From a bacterium (GTDB taxonomy: Bacteria > Patescibacteria > Dojkabacteria > JAKAPS01 > JAJZLI01): DNA of 64,000 nucleotides. The first letter of the stretch is position 1. Every line of letters begins with the position of its first letter. The notes beneath the pieces were generated by a model, which was not told the DNA's origin, did not search any database, and worked only from the letters and a program-made list of their open reading frames with translations. Positions 7,935 through 15,914 of this stretch are shown here, in pieces. The stretch spans positions 18,668 to 82,667 of the forward strand of contig JAJZWL010000003.1 of the NCBI GenBank assembly GCA_021846685.1, read 5' to 3'. The position numbers and the translations under genes were made by a program.

Positions 7935-8642
7935 TTAACTATTTATAAGTAATTTTATTAATTCATCATTGTGAATTTTAATAGATGGACCCATGGTAGG
8001 GCATACATAGATTGTTTTTAATAGTATACTAGCAGACTTCCCAGATACACTGATAAATGACTTTAATAAATCTATTAAATTCTCTAGCAACTCTTCCTTT
8101 GTATTTTCAATATTACCTATAATTGTATGTAGTGTCCCATTTGAATCTGATTTGAAGTCAAATTTTCCTCCTTTATATTTTTTTATAATATCTTCTAAAT
8201 CATCAGTTACTGTTCCTAATTTAGGATTTGGCATTAATGATTTAGGTCCTAATATTTTTCCTAATATAGCAATTTTAGGCATAACAGAAGGAGATGCTAT
8301 AACCAAATCAAAATCATCCCAACCTTCTTGTATTTTCTTTATATATAGATCTAATCCTACATAATTAAATTCTTTTTTTGTTTCAGGTTTGATATCCTTC
8401 TGATCTGTAAGTAACAATATTTTTTTATTTTTACCTACTTTATTTTTATAATAGACACTTCCTCTTAATATTTGCTTATTTTCTTTTTTACTGATTTTAG
8501 TAGATATATGTACTTCAATGCTCCCTTTAAAATTTGAAGTAGATAGCTCTTTAACTTTATCTAAAGATTCTAATATTGAAATATTTGTATTAGTATCAAT
8601 TTTATTTTTTATTTGATTGTATTTTTTACTTCGTTTTTTCAT
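7935..8642 (-). CDS. rplA: 50S ribosomal protein L1
   Basis: L1 forms the mobile stalk that helps eject deacylated tRNA and represses its own operon by binding mRNA. The 235-residue product has the two-domain layout: domain I at both ends and domain II in the middle. Key features are KKYKGGKFDFKSDSNGTLHTIIG and the C-terminal ISVSGKSASILLKTIYVCPTMGPSIKI region. The length is normal. Some CPR phyla lack L1, so its presence narrows the placement. Spacing of three bases to rplK supports co-transcription. No Shine-Dalgarno sequence is visible. Confidence 0.95.
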   Translation of the reverse strand: MKKRSKKYNQIKNKIDTNTNISILESLDKVKELSTSNFKGSIEVHISTKISKKENKQILRGSVYYKNKVGKNKKILLLTDQKDIKPETKKEFNYVGLDLYIKKIQEGWDDFDLVIASPSVMPKIAILGKILGPKSLMPNPKLGTVTDDLEDIIKKYKGGKFDFKSDSNGTLHTIIGNIENTKEELLENLIDLLKSFISVSGKSASILLKTIYVCPTMGPSIKIHNDELIKLLINS

Positions 8643-8645
8643 AAT

Positions 8646-9068
8646 TTATTTTATAACTATACCCATATTTCTAGCTGTTCCTGCAATTATTTTTTTTGCT
8701 TGTTCAATGTCATCTGTATTAAGATCAGGTATCTTAATTCTGGCGATTTCTTCTAATTGTGACTGAGTTAATGTTCCAACTTTTTCTTTTAACGATTCTT
8801 TTGATCCTTTATTAATATTTAATAAACTTTTTATTAATACTGCTGCCGGAGGAGTTTTAATTATAAATTTAAAAGATCTATCTTTATATATATCTATAAC
8901 AACTGGATAAATCAAATCTCCTTTATCTTTAGTTTGATTATTAAATTGATTACAAAAATCCATAATATTTACACCATGTTGTCCTAATGCAGGTCCTATT
9001 GGTGGAGTAGGAGTAGCTTTTCCTGCTTGTATTTGTAATTTAACTTGTGTAATATTTTTTTTATCCAT
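8646..9068 (-). CDS. rplK: 50S ribosomal protein L11
   Basis: L11 binds the GTPase-associated centre of 23S rRNA and is needed for factor-dependent steps. The 140-residue product has the proline-rich N-terminal domain with GKATPTPPIGPALGQHGVNI and the C-terminal rRNA-binding domain ending IAGTARNMGIVIK. Both are family signatures at the usual length. The thiopeptide-contact prolines of the N-terminal domain are kept. It lies eight bases after nusG and three before rplA, the ancestral order nusG-rplK-rplA. Confidence 0.96.
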   Translation of the reverse strand: MDKKNITQVKLQIQAGKATPTPPIGPALGQHGVNIMDFCNQFNNQTKDKGDLIYPVVIDIYKDRSFKFIIKTPPAAVLIKSLLNINKGSKESLKEKVGTLTQSQLEEIARIKIPDLNTDDIEQAKKIIAGTARNMGIVIK

Positions 9069-9076
9069 TAACTAAT

Positions 9077-9619
9077 TTATATTAATTTAATTTGCATTAA
9101 ATCTAACTCTACTGGAGTTTCTCTTCCAAATATAGATATTAATACTTTAACTTTACTTTTTTCTTCATTTACCTCATTTACTTTTCCATTAAAGTCTTTA
9201 AATGCTCCATCAGTAACTACTACTGCATCTCCAACATTGAAATAAGTTTGAACGGCTGGAGTTTCTACCTGCATAAATTTAAGGATTGCATCAACTTCTT
9301 TCTCATTTAATGGTGTTGGGTTGTTTCCTGCACCTACAAATCCAGTAACTCCTTGAGTATCTCTTATAATAGGCCATGTATCCTTATTAAGTTCCATTTT
9401 AATTAATATATATCCAGGTAGAATTTTATCTTTAATTTGCTTTTTCTTTCCATCTGTAATAATTGTTTTATTTTGAGTAGGGATAACAATCTCTTTTATA
9501 TATTTAGATAAATTGGCAGTATCAGCTCTTTGATTAATAATTATAGAGACCTTATTTTCATATCCAGTAAAAACATTTACTGCATACCATTTGAAATTTT
9601 TCTTATTTTTCTTATCCAT
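9077..9619 (-). CDS. nusG: transcription termination/antitermination factor NusG
   Basis: NusG bridges RNA polymerase with Rho or ribosomal protein S10. The 180-residue protein has the NGN domain, starting KWYAVNVFTGYENKV and ending near GVTGFVGAGNNPTPL. A short linker and a C-terminal KOW domain follow (about 125-175: FNVGDAVVVTDGAFKDFNGKV). The size is typical. It sits between secE (three bases away) and rplK. No unusual inserts are seen. Confidence 0.96.
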   Translation of the reverse strand: MDKKNKKNFKWYAVNVFTGYENKVSIIINQRADTANLSKYIKEIVIPTQNKTIITDGKKKQIKDKILPGYILIKMELNKDTWPIIRDTQGVTGFVGAGNNPTPLNEKEVDAILKFMQVETPAVQTYFNVGDAVVVTDGAFKDFNGKVNEVNEEKSKVKVLISIFGRETPVELDLMQIKLI

Positions 9620-9622
9620 AAT

Positions 9623-9793
9623 TTACAATATAAGAGACAATACTTTTTGAAATATAATATCTAATCCAAATAACATTAAACTAATAACTATTGATATCAA
9701 GACTACTTGAAAAGTAGAATTATACAAATCCTTACCTAGATACCACTTCGTATTTTTTAGTTCTACAAAAACTTCTTTTAAAAATTTAAACAC
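9623..9793 (-). CDS. secE: preprotein translocase subunit SecE (56 aa, GTG start)
   Basis: This small single-span protein clamps SecY in the protein-conducting channel. Reading from GTG at 9793 gives 56 residues that start MFKFLKEVFVELKNTKWY. This matches the conserved amphipathic helix and the K-x-x-W core of SecE, and a single hydrophobic helix follows (about 29-48). An in-register ATG three bases upstream is in another frame and stops at once, so GTG is the only good start. It lies between tRNA-Trp/rpmG and nusG, the classic position, and ends three bases before nusG. It is at the short end of the family, without the extra helices seen in enterobacteria. Confidence 0.92.
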   Translation of the reverse strand: MFKFLKEVFVELKNTKWYLGKDLYNSTFQVVLISIVISLMLFGLDIIFQKVLSLIL

Positions 9794-9868
9794 ATTAATT
9801 AGTATTGATAATAGATGATAACAAATATTTACTATTATATCAATAATTAAAATAAATTAATTTCAAAT

Positions 9869-9939
9869 CAGGCTCAGGGGGATTTGAACCCTCATTGTTG
9901 GTTTTGGAGACCAATGTTCTACCATTGAACTATGAGCCT
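9869..9939 (-). tRNA. tRNA-Trp (anticodon CCA)
   Basis: The minus-strand acceptor AGGCTCA/TGAGCCT, D arm, anticodon stem TTGGT/ACCAA with loop CTCCAAA and T arm with TTCAAAT are clear. The discriminator is G, as usual for bacterial tRNA-Trp. One A-C mismatch is present in the T stem. CCA is not encoded at the 3' end. The anticodon reads only UGG, consistent with TGA being a stop in this genome. Confidence 0.95.
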
Positions 9940-9940
9940 T

Positions 9941-10105
9941 CTATTTAACTTCTTTATGTAATGTATGTTTTTTACATTTTTGACAATATTTATTTATTTC
10001 CACTTTGTCAACTGTATTTGTAAAATTCTTCTCAGAGGTGTAATTCCTATTTTTACAAACAGGACATTCTAAGTTAATATATCTCCTATTTTCTTTTTTT
10101 GCCAT
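9941..10105 (-). CDS. rpmG: 50S ribosomal protein L33
   Basis: Reading from ATG at 10105 gives 54 residues beginning MAKKENRRYINLECPVC. Two CxxC pairs (CPVC near 14-17 and CQKC near 41-44) form the zinc-binding ribbon of the C+ form of L33, and the C-terminus HTLHKEVK is also typical. It lies between tRNA-Thr and tRNA-Trp, upstream of secE, exactly where rpmG is found in many bacteria. It is short and easily overlooked. Confidence 0.94.
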   Translation of the reverse strand: MAKKENRRYINLECPVCKNRNYTSEKNFTNTVDKVEINKYCQKCKKHTLHKEVK

Positions 10106-10133
10106 AATATTAATATAATATATAATTTAAAAC

Positions 10134-10206
10134 AGCCTAGAAGCGGATTTGAACCGCTGACCTTTCCCTTACCATGGGAATGCTCTACCTGCTAAGCTAT
10201 CTAGGC
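10134..10206 (-). tRNA. tRNA-Thr (anticodon GGT)
   Basis: The minus-strand acceptor GCCTAGA/TCTAGGC, D arm TAGCTTAGCAGGTAGAGC, anticodon stem TTCCC/GGGAA with loop ATGGTAA and T arm with TTCAAAT are complete. The discriminator is U, shared with the other tRNA-Thr here. CCA is not encoded. Confidence 0.94.
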
Positions 10207-10208
10207 TT

Positions 10209-10292
10209 TGCAGGGAGGAGGATTCGAACCTCCGTAGCCATATTGGCAACTGATTTACAGTCAGCCGCGATTGTCCACTCCGCCATCCCTGC
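10209..10292 (-). tRNA. tRNA-Tyr (anticodon GTA)
   Basis: This class II tRNA has a long variable arm. The acceptor GCAGGGA/TCCCTGC, the anticodon loop CTGTAAA carrying GTA, and a T arm with TTCGAAT are clear, and the discriminator is A. The gene ends three bases from the start of tRNA-Thr(GGT), so the tRNAs are processed from one transcript. Confidence 0.94.
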
Positions 10293-10306
10293 ACTAAACC
10301 TAGATT

Positions 10307-10378
10307 AGCCTCCTGTCAGACTTGAACTGACGACCTGCTGTTTACAAAACAGCTGCTCTACCACTGAGCTAAGAAGGC
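10307..10378 (-). tRNA. tRNA-Thr (anticodon TGT)
   Basis: The minus-strand acceptor GCCTTCT/AGGAGGC (G-U tolerated), the D arm TAGCTCAGTGGTAGAGC, anticodon stem GCTGT/ACAGC with loop TTTGTAA and a T arm with TTCAAGT are complete. The discriminator is U and CCA is not encoded. It is the first gene of the minus-strand unit that runs to rho. Confidence 0.94.
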
Positions 10379-10399
10379 ATAGTCTTCTTTTAGACAACT

Positions 10400-10428
10400 A
10401 TTTTATCTGATTTATGTAATTTAATCAA
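10400..10428 (-). promoter_or_regulatory. promoter of the tRNA-rpmG-secE-nusG-rplK-rplA-rho unit
   Basis: On the minus strand TTGATT (10428-10423) and TAAAAT (10405-10400) are separated by 17 bases. Transcription would start near 10393, 15 bases before the first tRNA. No other good promoter is seen between the tRNAs and rho. Confidence 0.6.
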
Positions 10429-10435
10429 TTAATTA

Positions 10436-10561
10436 ACCCATCAATCTTATTAAATTTGATTTATTAAAACCAAAAATAAAAACTCAAACATATTTATAAA
10501 AATATATTATATTGTTTTTTAAAAAAATATATTGTTAAATCAATTTTTTAAATTGATGGGT
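10436..10561. repeat. 10-bp inverted repeat flanking an AT-rich spacer
   Basis: ACCCATCAAT (10436-10445) and ATTGATGGGT (10552-10561) are perfect inverted copies about 105 bases apart in the gap between the tRNA unit and the M50 protease gene. The spacer is almost pure A and T, with homopolymer runs. It could be a long stem in the 3' end of the upstream transcript or simply chance. No function is claimed. Confidence 0.35.
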
Positions 10562-10579
10562 ATATTTATTATAACAACT

Positions 10580-11212
10580 CTACAGGAATATTAATACACT
10601 ATAAATTTTAGTTATTATAGGCATTATTATAAAACTTATAATTGAATAAAATCTACCATAAATAGGAATAATAGGAATTATGAGCAATATTAAGAAAAAT
10701 ATAGAATATTGCGTAATATATCTTTGTATATTCTCATTTTTTATTATATATGATAAAAAATTACCACCATCTAAAGGTGGCACAGGTATTAAGTTGAAAA
10801 TTCCTAGTCCTATATTTATAATCATGACCTCTGAAAGTATATTTATAATTCTACTTATTAATAAGGTATTTATAGGCATTAGTATCGTCAATTTTATCAA
10901 TAATAATGCTACTATAGTTAAGAAAAAGTTAGATATTGGCCCTGCTAGAGAAATTATTAATGTATATAATTTTGGATCCTTTAAATTAGATTGATTAATT
11001 AGAGTTGGATTTCCCCATCCAAATCTAAATAATGTTAATAGCATAAATAAAAAACCTAATAGAGTAATTTGTTTAGTAGGATCTAGAGTCAATCTTCCTT
11101 GATTTTTTGCAGTACTATCACCTAACAAATAAGCGACCAATGTATGCGAAAATTCATGAAACGATACACTAAAAATTATAATTATTCCTAAGAGTATTAG
11201 ATTAAAATACAT
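10580..11212 (-). CDS. site-2 protease-like M50 metallopeptidase, short form
   Basis: The 210-residue polytopic membrane protein has the zinc-binding motif HEFSH near residue 20 in the first helix. The second motif, NLIPVPPLDGGNFLSY, lies near residue 142 and supplies the third ligand Asp. There is no PDZ domain, so it belongs to the minimal, soluble-domain-free rhomboid-sized S2P group (YwhC/SpoIVFB-like), unlike the RseP-type member at 21965-23119. It cleaves substrates within the membrane; the substrate is unknown. The gene stands alone between the tRNA unit and rpmB. Confidence 0.85.
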   Translation of the reverse strand: MYFNLILLGIIIIFSVSFHEFSHTLVAYLLGDSTAKNQGRLTLDPTKQITLLGFLFMLLTLFRFGWGNPTLINQSNLKDPKLYTLIISLAGPISNFFLTIVALLLIKLTILMPINTLLISRIINILSEVMIINIGLGIFNLIPVPPLDGGNFLSYIIKNENIQRYITQYSIFFLILLIIPIIPIYGRFYSIISFIIMPIITKIYSVLIFL

Positions 11213-11281
11213 TTTAAATCTTGCATAAAATATTTTTTTATTATATCATAACTGGGTATTAATTCATCTTTAAGGTTTTAT

Positions 11282-11509
11282 ATGTCTAGAGTTTGCGATA
11301 TATGTAATAAAGGATTTTTGACTGTTACAAACATCAGTCATAAACATTCTGGTAGTTGGGCTAAAAAAGCACCTAAAACTAAGAGAAAATCATATCCTAA
11401 TCTAAGGATGTTAAAAGTTATGCCAGATAATTCTAGTAATCTTATGAAAATTAAAGTATGTATGAGATGTTATAGAACAATTAGGGGTAAATCTATTAAG
11501 TTAAATTAA
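11282..11509 (+). CDS. rpmB: 50S ribosomal protein L28
   Basis: The 75-residue basic protein begins MSRVCDICNKG, followed by NISHKHSGSWAKKA, a variant of the family's N-S-H-x-x-x-x-T core. It continues TKRKSYPNLRMLKV and ends in the Cys-containing MRCYRTIRGK. Two CxxC-like pairs (CDIC and CMRC) suggest a zinc-binding form. L28 sits near the E site of the large subunit. Its 3' end overlaps the convergent priA end by nine bases. Confidence 0.93.
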   Translation: MSRVCDICNKGFLTVTNISHKHSGSWAKKAPKTKRKSYPNLRMLKVMPDNSSNLMKIKVCMRCYRTIRGKSIKLN

Positions 11510-13501
11510 AGTTGAGGGTTCGATATCTATAATTACTCCATTTTCTTGCATAAACGTTTTTCTGAGAAATTTTTTTACATTTTTTCCATCATTAAATATT
11601 TTTAAAATAATATTTTTTCTATATATATAATTTTTTTTATAAGGAAATCCACTTGTTGGTAAATAAATTTGAATACCTTCTAATTTTTCTTCTTTTATTT
11701 TTTGATAGATGTTCATTGATTTCAAATTAAGAGTTTTTTCATTTTTAGATTTAATAGTAATTTTTATCATTTCACAGAATGGAGGGTAATTAAATTTTTT
11801 TCTATTTATAATCTCATAATTATAGAGATCTACGTAATTATTATTTTTAAGTAATTCTATAATTTTATTCTCTGTATCATATGTTTGTAATATTACTTTT
11901 CCCTCTAATCCTTTTCTCCCAATTCTTCCTATTAATTGAGAAAGTTTTTGATAAGAATTTTCATAACCTTTATAGTCTGGAAAAGAAAAATCTAAATCTG
12001 CAGAGAGTATTCCTATTAAATGTATATTATTTAAATCCCATCCTTTTACTATTAATTGAGTGCCTATAATAATTTTTATATCTTTGTTATTTAATATTTT
12101 ATATATTTCTTGATCATTATTAAATTCATTATTAGTTTTGTAGTCTTTATCTAATATAAATATATTCTTTTTTTCTAATAAAAAAATCTTTTCTAATTCT
12201 TCAGCTATATATTGAGTTCCAAATCCATAAAATTTAACCTCTTTATTTCCACAATTGCTACAAAGTAAGTTAGCTATATCTTTGATATATTCACAATGAT
12301 GACAATATAAGTTATATAAACCTTTATCTTTATGTATATTTAAGGGTATTTCGCAACGTGGACACTCTTCTATATGTCCACAATTATTACATAGTAATAT
12401 TGGTGAAAATCCTCTTCTATTAATATAGAGTATAGATTTTTTATTCTGTTTTAAGCTATTTATTATTTCTGATTGTAATTTTTTTGAAAATATTGAGTTA
12501 TTACCGTTCTCTTTTTCTTCTTTTAAGTCTATTATATCTAATTTAACTTTCGCATCTTCATTGTAGTGAAATTTTTCATCTAAAGATATAATTTTATACC
12601 CATTATTGTTTAAATATCTATAATAGATGTCTATCCTGGGTGTTGCACTTCCTAATATTAATTGAGTATTATTTATTTCTGTAATATATTCTGCTAACTT
12701 TATGGTATCATATCGAGGATCTTGGTCTTGTTTGTAACTAATATCATGAAATTCATCAATTATGATTAACCCCAAATCTTTAAATCTTGAAAATATTGCA
12801 GATCTAGATCCTATGACTATATTCTTCATTCCTAAAGATATTAGATTATTCTCTATACCTTTATGTTTTTTTTGAATTTTGCTATGCATTATAGCTATAT
12901 TATCTCCTCCGAATTCTTTTTGTATCTTAATATATATTTGGGATGTCAGTGTGATATCTGGAACTAATAATAAAACTTGTTTATTCTTTTTTAAATAATC
13001 CTTTATTATTTCGATATAAATCTCAGTTTTACCACTCCCTGTTACCCCATATAGTATAAACTTATTTATATGTTGAGACTTATTAATGCTAAAGTAGTCA
13101 TTATAGACATCCTCTTGCTTTGGTGTTAGTTTCGATATTGATTCTGAATGAGTAGGAGTAGTTTTCTCTTTTTCAAGATTATTAGTCAGAGAGACTTTTT
13201 TTGTCAGATAAAGATTAATGGCATGATTTATCATTGAATTGTAGTGAATGATTAAGTACTTGATTATTCTTAATTCTGTAATACTTAATTTAAGGTAAGT
13301 ATCATTTAGATTTTCAATAATTTTTTTAATCTCAAAGTTATAGCTATCCTTGGTTTCTATTTTGTCTACAACAATACCTATTAATGATTTTTTTCCAAAA
13401 GGTACTAATACCACATCTCCTATATTCAAGTTGCTATTACTTGAATAAATAAAGGGTTGCTTAATCTTTAATTTAGTATTTACAAAAATTTTATAAAACA
13501 T
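11501..13501 (-). CDS. priA: primosomal helicase PriA
   Basis: PriA reloads the replisome at stalled or recombining forks. The 666-residue product has an N-terminal DNA-binding domain (about 1-100) and a superfamily 2 helicase core. Walker A reads GVTGSGKTEIY near residue 152, and the DExH box reads IIIDEFHD near 245. There is a cluster of eight cysteines in CxxC pairs (about 362-405: CNNCGHIEECPRC and further) and a late motif V/VI region with QLIGRIGRKG near 520. It is shorter than the 730 residues of E. coli. It lies convergent to rpmB and divergent from mreB. Confidence 0.93.
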   Translation of the reverse strand: MFYKIFVNTKLKIKQPFIYSSNSNLNIGDVVLVPFGKKSLIGIVVDKIETKDSYNFEIKKIIENLNDTYLKLSITELRIIKYLIIHYNSMINHAINLYLTKKVSLTNNLEKEKTTPTHSESISKLTPKQEDVYNDYFSINKSQHINKFILYGVTGSGKTEIYIEIIKDYLKKNKQVLLLVPDITLTSQIYIKIQKEFGGDNIAIMHSKIQKKHKGIENNLISLGMKNIVIGSRSAIFSRFKDLGLIIIDEFHDISYKQDQDPRYDTIKLAEYITEINNTQLILGSATPRIDIYYRYLNNNGYKIISLDEKFHYNEDAKVKLDIIDLKEEKENGNNSIFSKKLQSEIINSLKQNKKSILYINRRGFSPILLCNNCGHIEECPRCEIPLNIHKDKGLYNLYCHHCEYIKDIANLLCSNCGNKEVKFYGFGTQYIAEELEKIFLLEKKNIFILDKDYKTNNEFNNDQEIYKILNNKDIKIIIGTQLIVKGWDLNNIHLIGILSADLDFSFPDYKGYENSYQKLSQLIGRIGRKGLEGKVILQTYDTENKIIELLKNNNYVDLYNYEIINRKKFNYPPFCEMIKITIKSKNEKTLNLKSMNIYQKIKEEKLEGIQIYLPTSGFPYKKNYIYRKNIILKIFNDGKNVKKFLRKTFMQENGVIIDIEPSTLI

Positions 13502-13554
13502 TTTACTATAGTTATTATTAATGATACAATATTATCGCTTTATTTAAAAATATT

Positions 13555-14613
13555 ATGACATCTTCAAATACATTTTGGAATTTTTTTACATTTGATATTG
13601 GTATAGATTTAGGGACTGCTAATACTTTGGTTTTTGTTAAAAACCAAGATATTAATATTTCTGAGCCTTCTGTAGTTGCATTAAACTCTAAGACTAAGGA
13701 AATATTAGCTGTTGGATCTGAAGCTCAAAAAATGTTGGGACGAACACCTGCTTCTATTGTAGCCATAAGGCCTTTGAAGGATGGTGTAATATCAGATTTT
13801 GATTCTACAAAGGAAATGATCCATTATTTTATAGAAAAAGTGCATAAAGATTCTAAGAAAATATTTAAAATAGCTAGACCTAGGATAGTTATTGGTATAC
13901 CTTCTGCGATAACAGAAGTTGAGAAAAAAGCAGTCATTGATGCTGCAATATCAGCTGGAGCTAGAGATGTCTATTTAATTCAAGAGCCCATGGCGGCTGC
14001 AATAGGATGTAATTTGCCCGTAACTGAAGCAATGGGATCTTTTATAGTAGATATAGGTGGAGGAACTTCAGATATAGCTGTTATTTCATTAGGTGGTATA
14101 GTTGTTGATAAATCAATAAGAATAGCTGGAGATGAATTAACTCAAGATATTATTAACTATGTAAGAGGTAAATATAACTTATTGATAGGAGAAAGGTCGG
14201 CTGAACAGCTCAAAATTACTTTAGGGAATGCATATCCTAGAAAAGAAAATAAAAAAGCTGAGATAAAAGGTAGAGATATATTACTTGGATTACCAAAAAC
14301 TATTACAATATCTGAGGCAGAAATTAGAGAAGCTATGAGTAATTCTTTAAATATAATAATAGAAGCTATTTATGATGCTTTGGAAGAGACCCCTCCTGAA
14401 TTAGTGTCTGATATTACTGAAAGAGGAATATATTTGACTGGTGGTGGTGCTTTAATTTCAGGGATAAAGAAACTTTTTTCAGAAAAAATAAAAGTGCCTT
14501 TCATTATTGCTGATGATCCTCTTAAAAGTGTAGTAATAGGGGCTTCTAAAATATTGGAAGATGTAAATTTATTAGAGAGTATAAGTTCTTCTGATTCAGA
14601 AGATTATATTTAA
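13555..14613 (+). CDS. mreB: rod-shape determining protein MreB
   Basis: This is the canonical actin-like filament that guides peptidoglycan synthesis. The 352-residue product has phosphate-1 IDLGTANTLVFV, the catalytic-loop QEPMAAAIG, phosphate-2 VDIGGGTSDIAVISL and adenosine motif LTGGGALISGI. An N-terminal amphipathic stretch (TFWNFFTFD) could touch the membrane. It heads mreB-mreC-mreD-PBP2. A possible extended -10 (TGATACAAT, 13522-13530) lies upstream and there is no Shine-Dalgarno. A paralogue is at 2634-3644. Confidence 0.96.
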   Translation: MTSSNTFWNFFTFDIGIDLGTANTLVFVKNQDINISEPSVVALNSKTKEILAVGSEAQKMLGRTPASIVAIRPLKDGVISDFDSTKEMIHYFIEKVHKDSKKIFKIARPRIVIGIPSAITEVEKKAVIDAAISAGARDVYLIQEPMAAAIGCNLPVTEAMGSFIVDIGGGTSDIAVISLGGIVVDKSIRIAGDELTQDIINYVRGKYNLLIGERSAEQLKITLGNAYPRKENKKAEIKGRDILLGLPKTITISEAEIREAMSNSLNIIIEAIYDALEETPPELVSDITERGIYLTGGGALISGIKKLFSEKIKVPFIIADDPLKSVVIGASKILEDVNLLESISSSDSEDYI

Positions 14614-14621
14614 ATGTTATA

Positions 14622-15425
14622 ATGAAATCTAGAAACACACAAAAAATAAAGTTACTAAACGGTATTACCTGGCTTTTAATTGTCGATATATTTATATTTT
14701 TGATATCCATGAAATTTTATTTTGCATACAATGTACTAGATCCATTGATTATTCCTGTAAAAAATTATACTTCTAATATATCTTCAAATGTGGGAAATTT
14801 TTTTATTACACTAGAGAATCTTAATAATGTTAGTAAGCAGAATATAATATTACAAGATAAGATCTATTTATATAAGTCAAAAATTAATTCTTTGGAAAAT
14901 AATAAGTCTAAAACGCTTTCAATCAGTAATCAATTAAAGGGTAATTATTTAAATAATAAATATAAATATATATATTCTCAAATAATGTATTATGGTACAA
15001 ATAATACATTTGGATATACTTATTTAAACTCAGGAAGTGCTCAGGGTGTGAAATTAAATGATCCTGTGGTTTTTGAAAACTATCTTGTAGGGGTTGTATC
15101 TAAGGTATTTAATAATTATTCTAAAGTAATGTTAATTTCTAATTTAAATATTAATGTTCCTGTACTGATCAATAATACTAATGGTATATTAAAGGGGAGT
15201 CTATCTAGTTCTTTAACTGTTCAAGATATTACTCAATTAAATAATATTTCTTTAGGGAATGTAGTAATAACCTCTGGATTAGATGGCACGTTCCCTAAAA
15301 ACTTAATAGTTGGAAATGTAGAGCAGGTAAAAGGAAGTAAGAGCGGCCTTTTTAAAGATATTTCTGTAGCTCCTGCTATAAATATAAATAACCTAAAATA
15401 TCTTTTTATATTAAAATATGAATAA
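14622..15425 (+). CDS. mreC: rod-shape determining protein MreC
   Basis: MreC spans the membrane once and forms extracytoplasmic assemblies that activate the elongation PBP. The 267-residue product has a transmembrane helix (about 17-36), a coiled-coil segment (about 70-100) and the beta-barrel domain. That domain includes VKLNDPVVFENYLVGVV near residue 145 and GNVVITSGLDGTFPKNLIVGNV near 208, family hallmarks. It starts nine bases after mreB, and its 3' end overlaps mreD by eight bases. Confidence 0.9.
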   Translation: MKSRNTQKIKLLNGITWLLIVDIFIFLISMKFYFAYNVLDPLIIPVKNYTSNISSNVGNFFITLENLNNVSKQNIILQDKIYLYKSKINSLENNKSKTLSISNQLKGNYLNNKYKYIYSQIMYYGTNNTFGYTYLNSGSAQGVKLNDPVVFENYLVGVVSKVFNNYSKVMLISNLNINVPVLINNTNGILKGSLSSSLTVQDITQLNNISLGNVVITSGLDGTFPKNLIVGNVEQVKGSKSGLFKDISVAPAININNLKYLFILKYE

Positions 15426-15909
15426 AAAATTGATAACCATATACATAGTTTATAGCATATTATTGATGCTATTTAGCAGTTCTTTTCTGAATGTGATATT
15501 TATATCTGTTTTATTCTTTAATATAATGTTTATTTTGAATATAAAAGTATTTTTTGAAGAAAAAATGAGATCTATGTTATACATATATATATTTATATAT
15601 GGTTTGATTTTCGATCTGTATTTATTTAAACCTTTAGGAGAAACAAGTTTTTTATTCTTATTGCCTTTATTAATCCTGTATTTTTACCCTAGTTTAAGAT
15701 TGCGATCGATAGTCTATATTTCATCTAGTTTTATATTTAATATATTATTATTAATATATATATTAGGACCTAATTTTATAGGCAAAATTTATAATAATTA
15801 TATTTTAATATTATTTATTATTGTGATATTAGCTATAGAGAGCACAATAATAAAGGTTTTTATAAAAAGAAAGAAAATTTCGAAAAATATATATACCATT
15901 GATATTTAA
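15418..15909 (+). CDS. mreD: MreD-like membrane protein
   Basis: The 163-residue protein is almost entirely hydrophobic, with about five or six helices, and has the small MreD size. The sequence itself is not diagnostic; the call rests on position between mreC (overlapping by eight bases) and the class B PBP. A middle segment reading DLYLFKPLGETSFLFLLPLLI fits the MreD pattern of a conserved loop after the second or third helix. Confidence 0.8.
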   Translation: MNKKLITIYIVYSILLMLFSSSFLNVIFISVLFFNIMFILNIKVFFEEKMRSMLYIYIFIYGLIFDLYLFKPLGETSFLFLLPLLILYFYPSLRLRSIVYISSSFIFNILLLIYILGPNFIGKIYNNYILILFIIVILAIESTIIKVFIKRKKISKNIYTIDI

Positions 15910-15914
15910 GTAAA

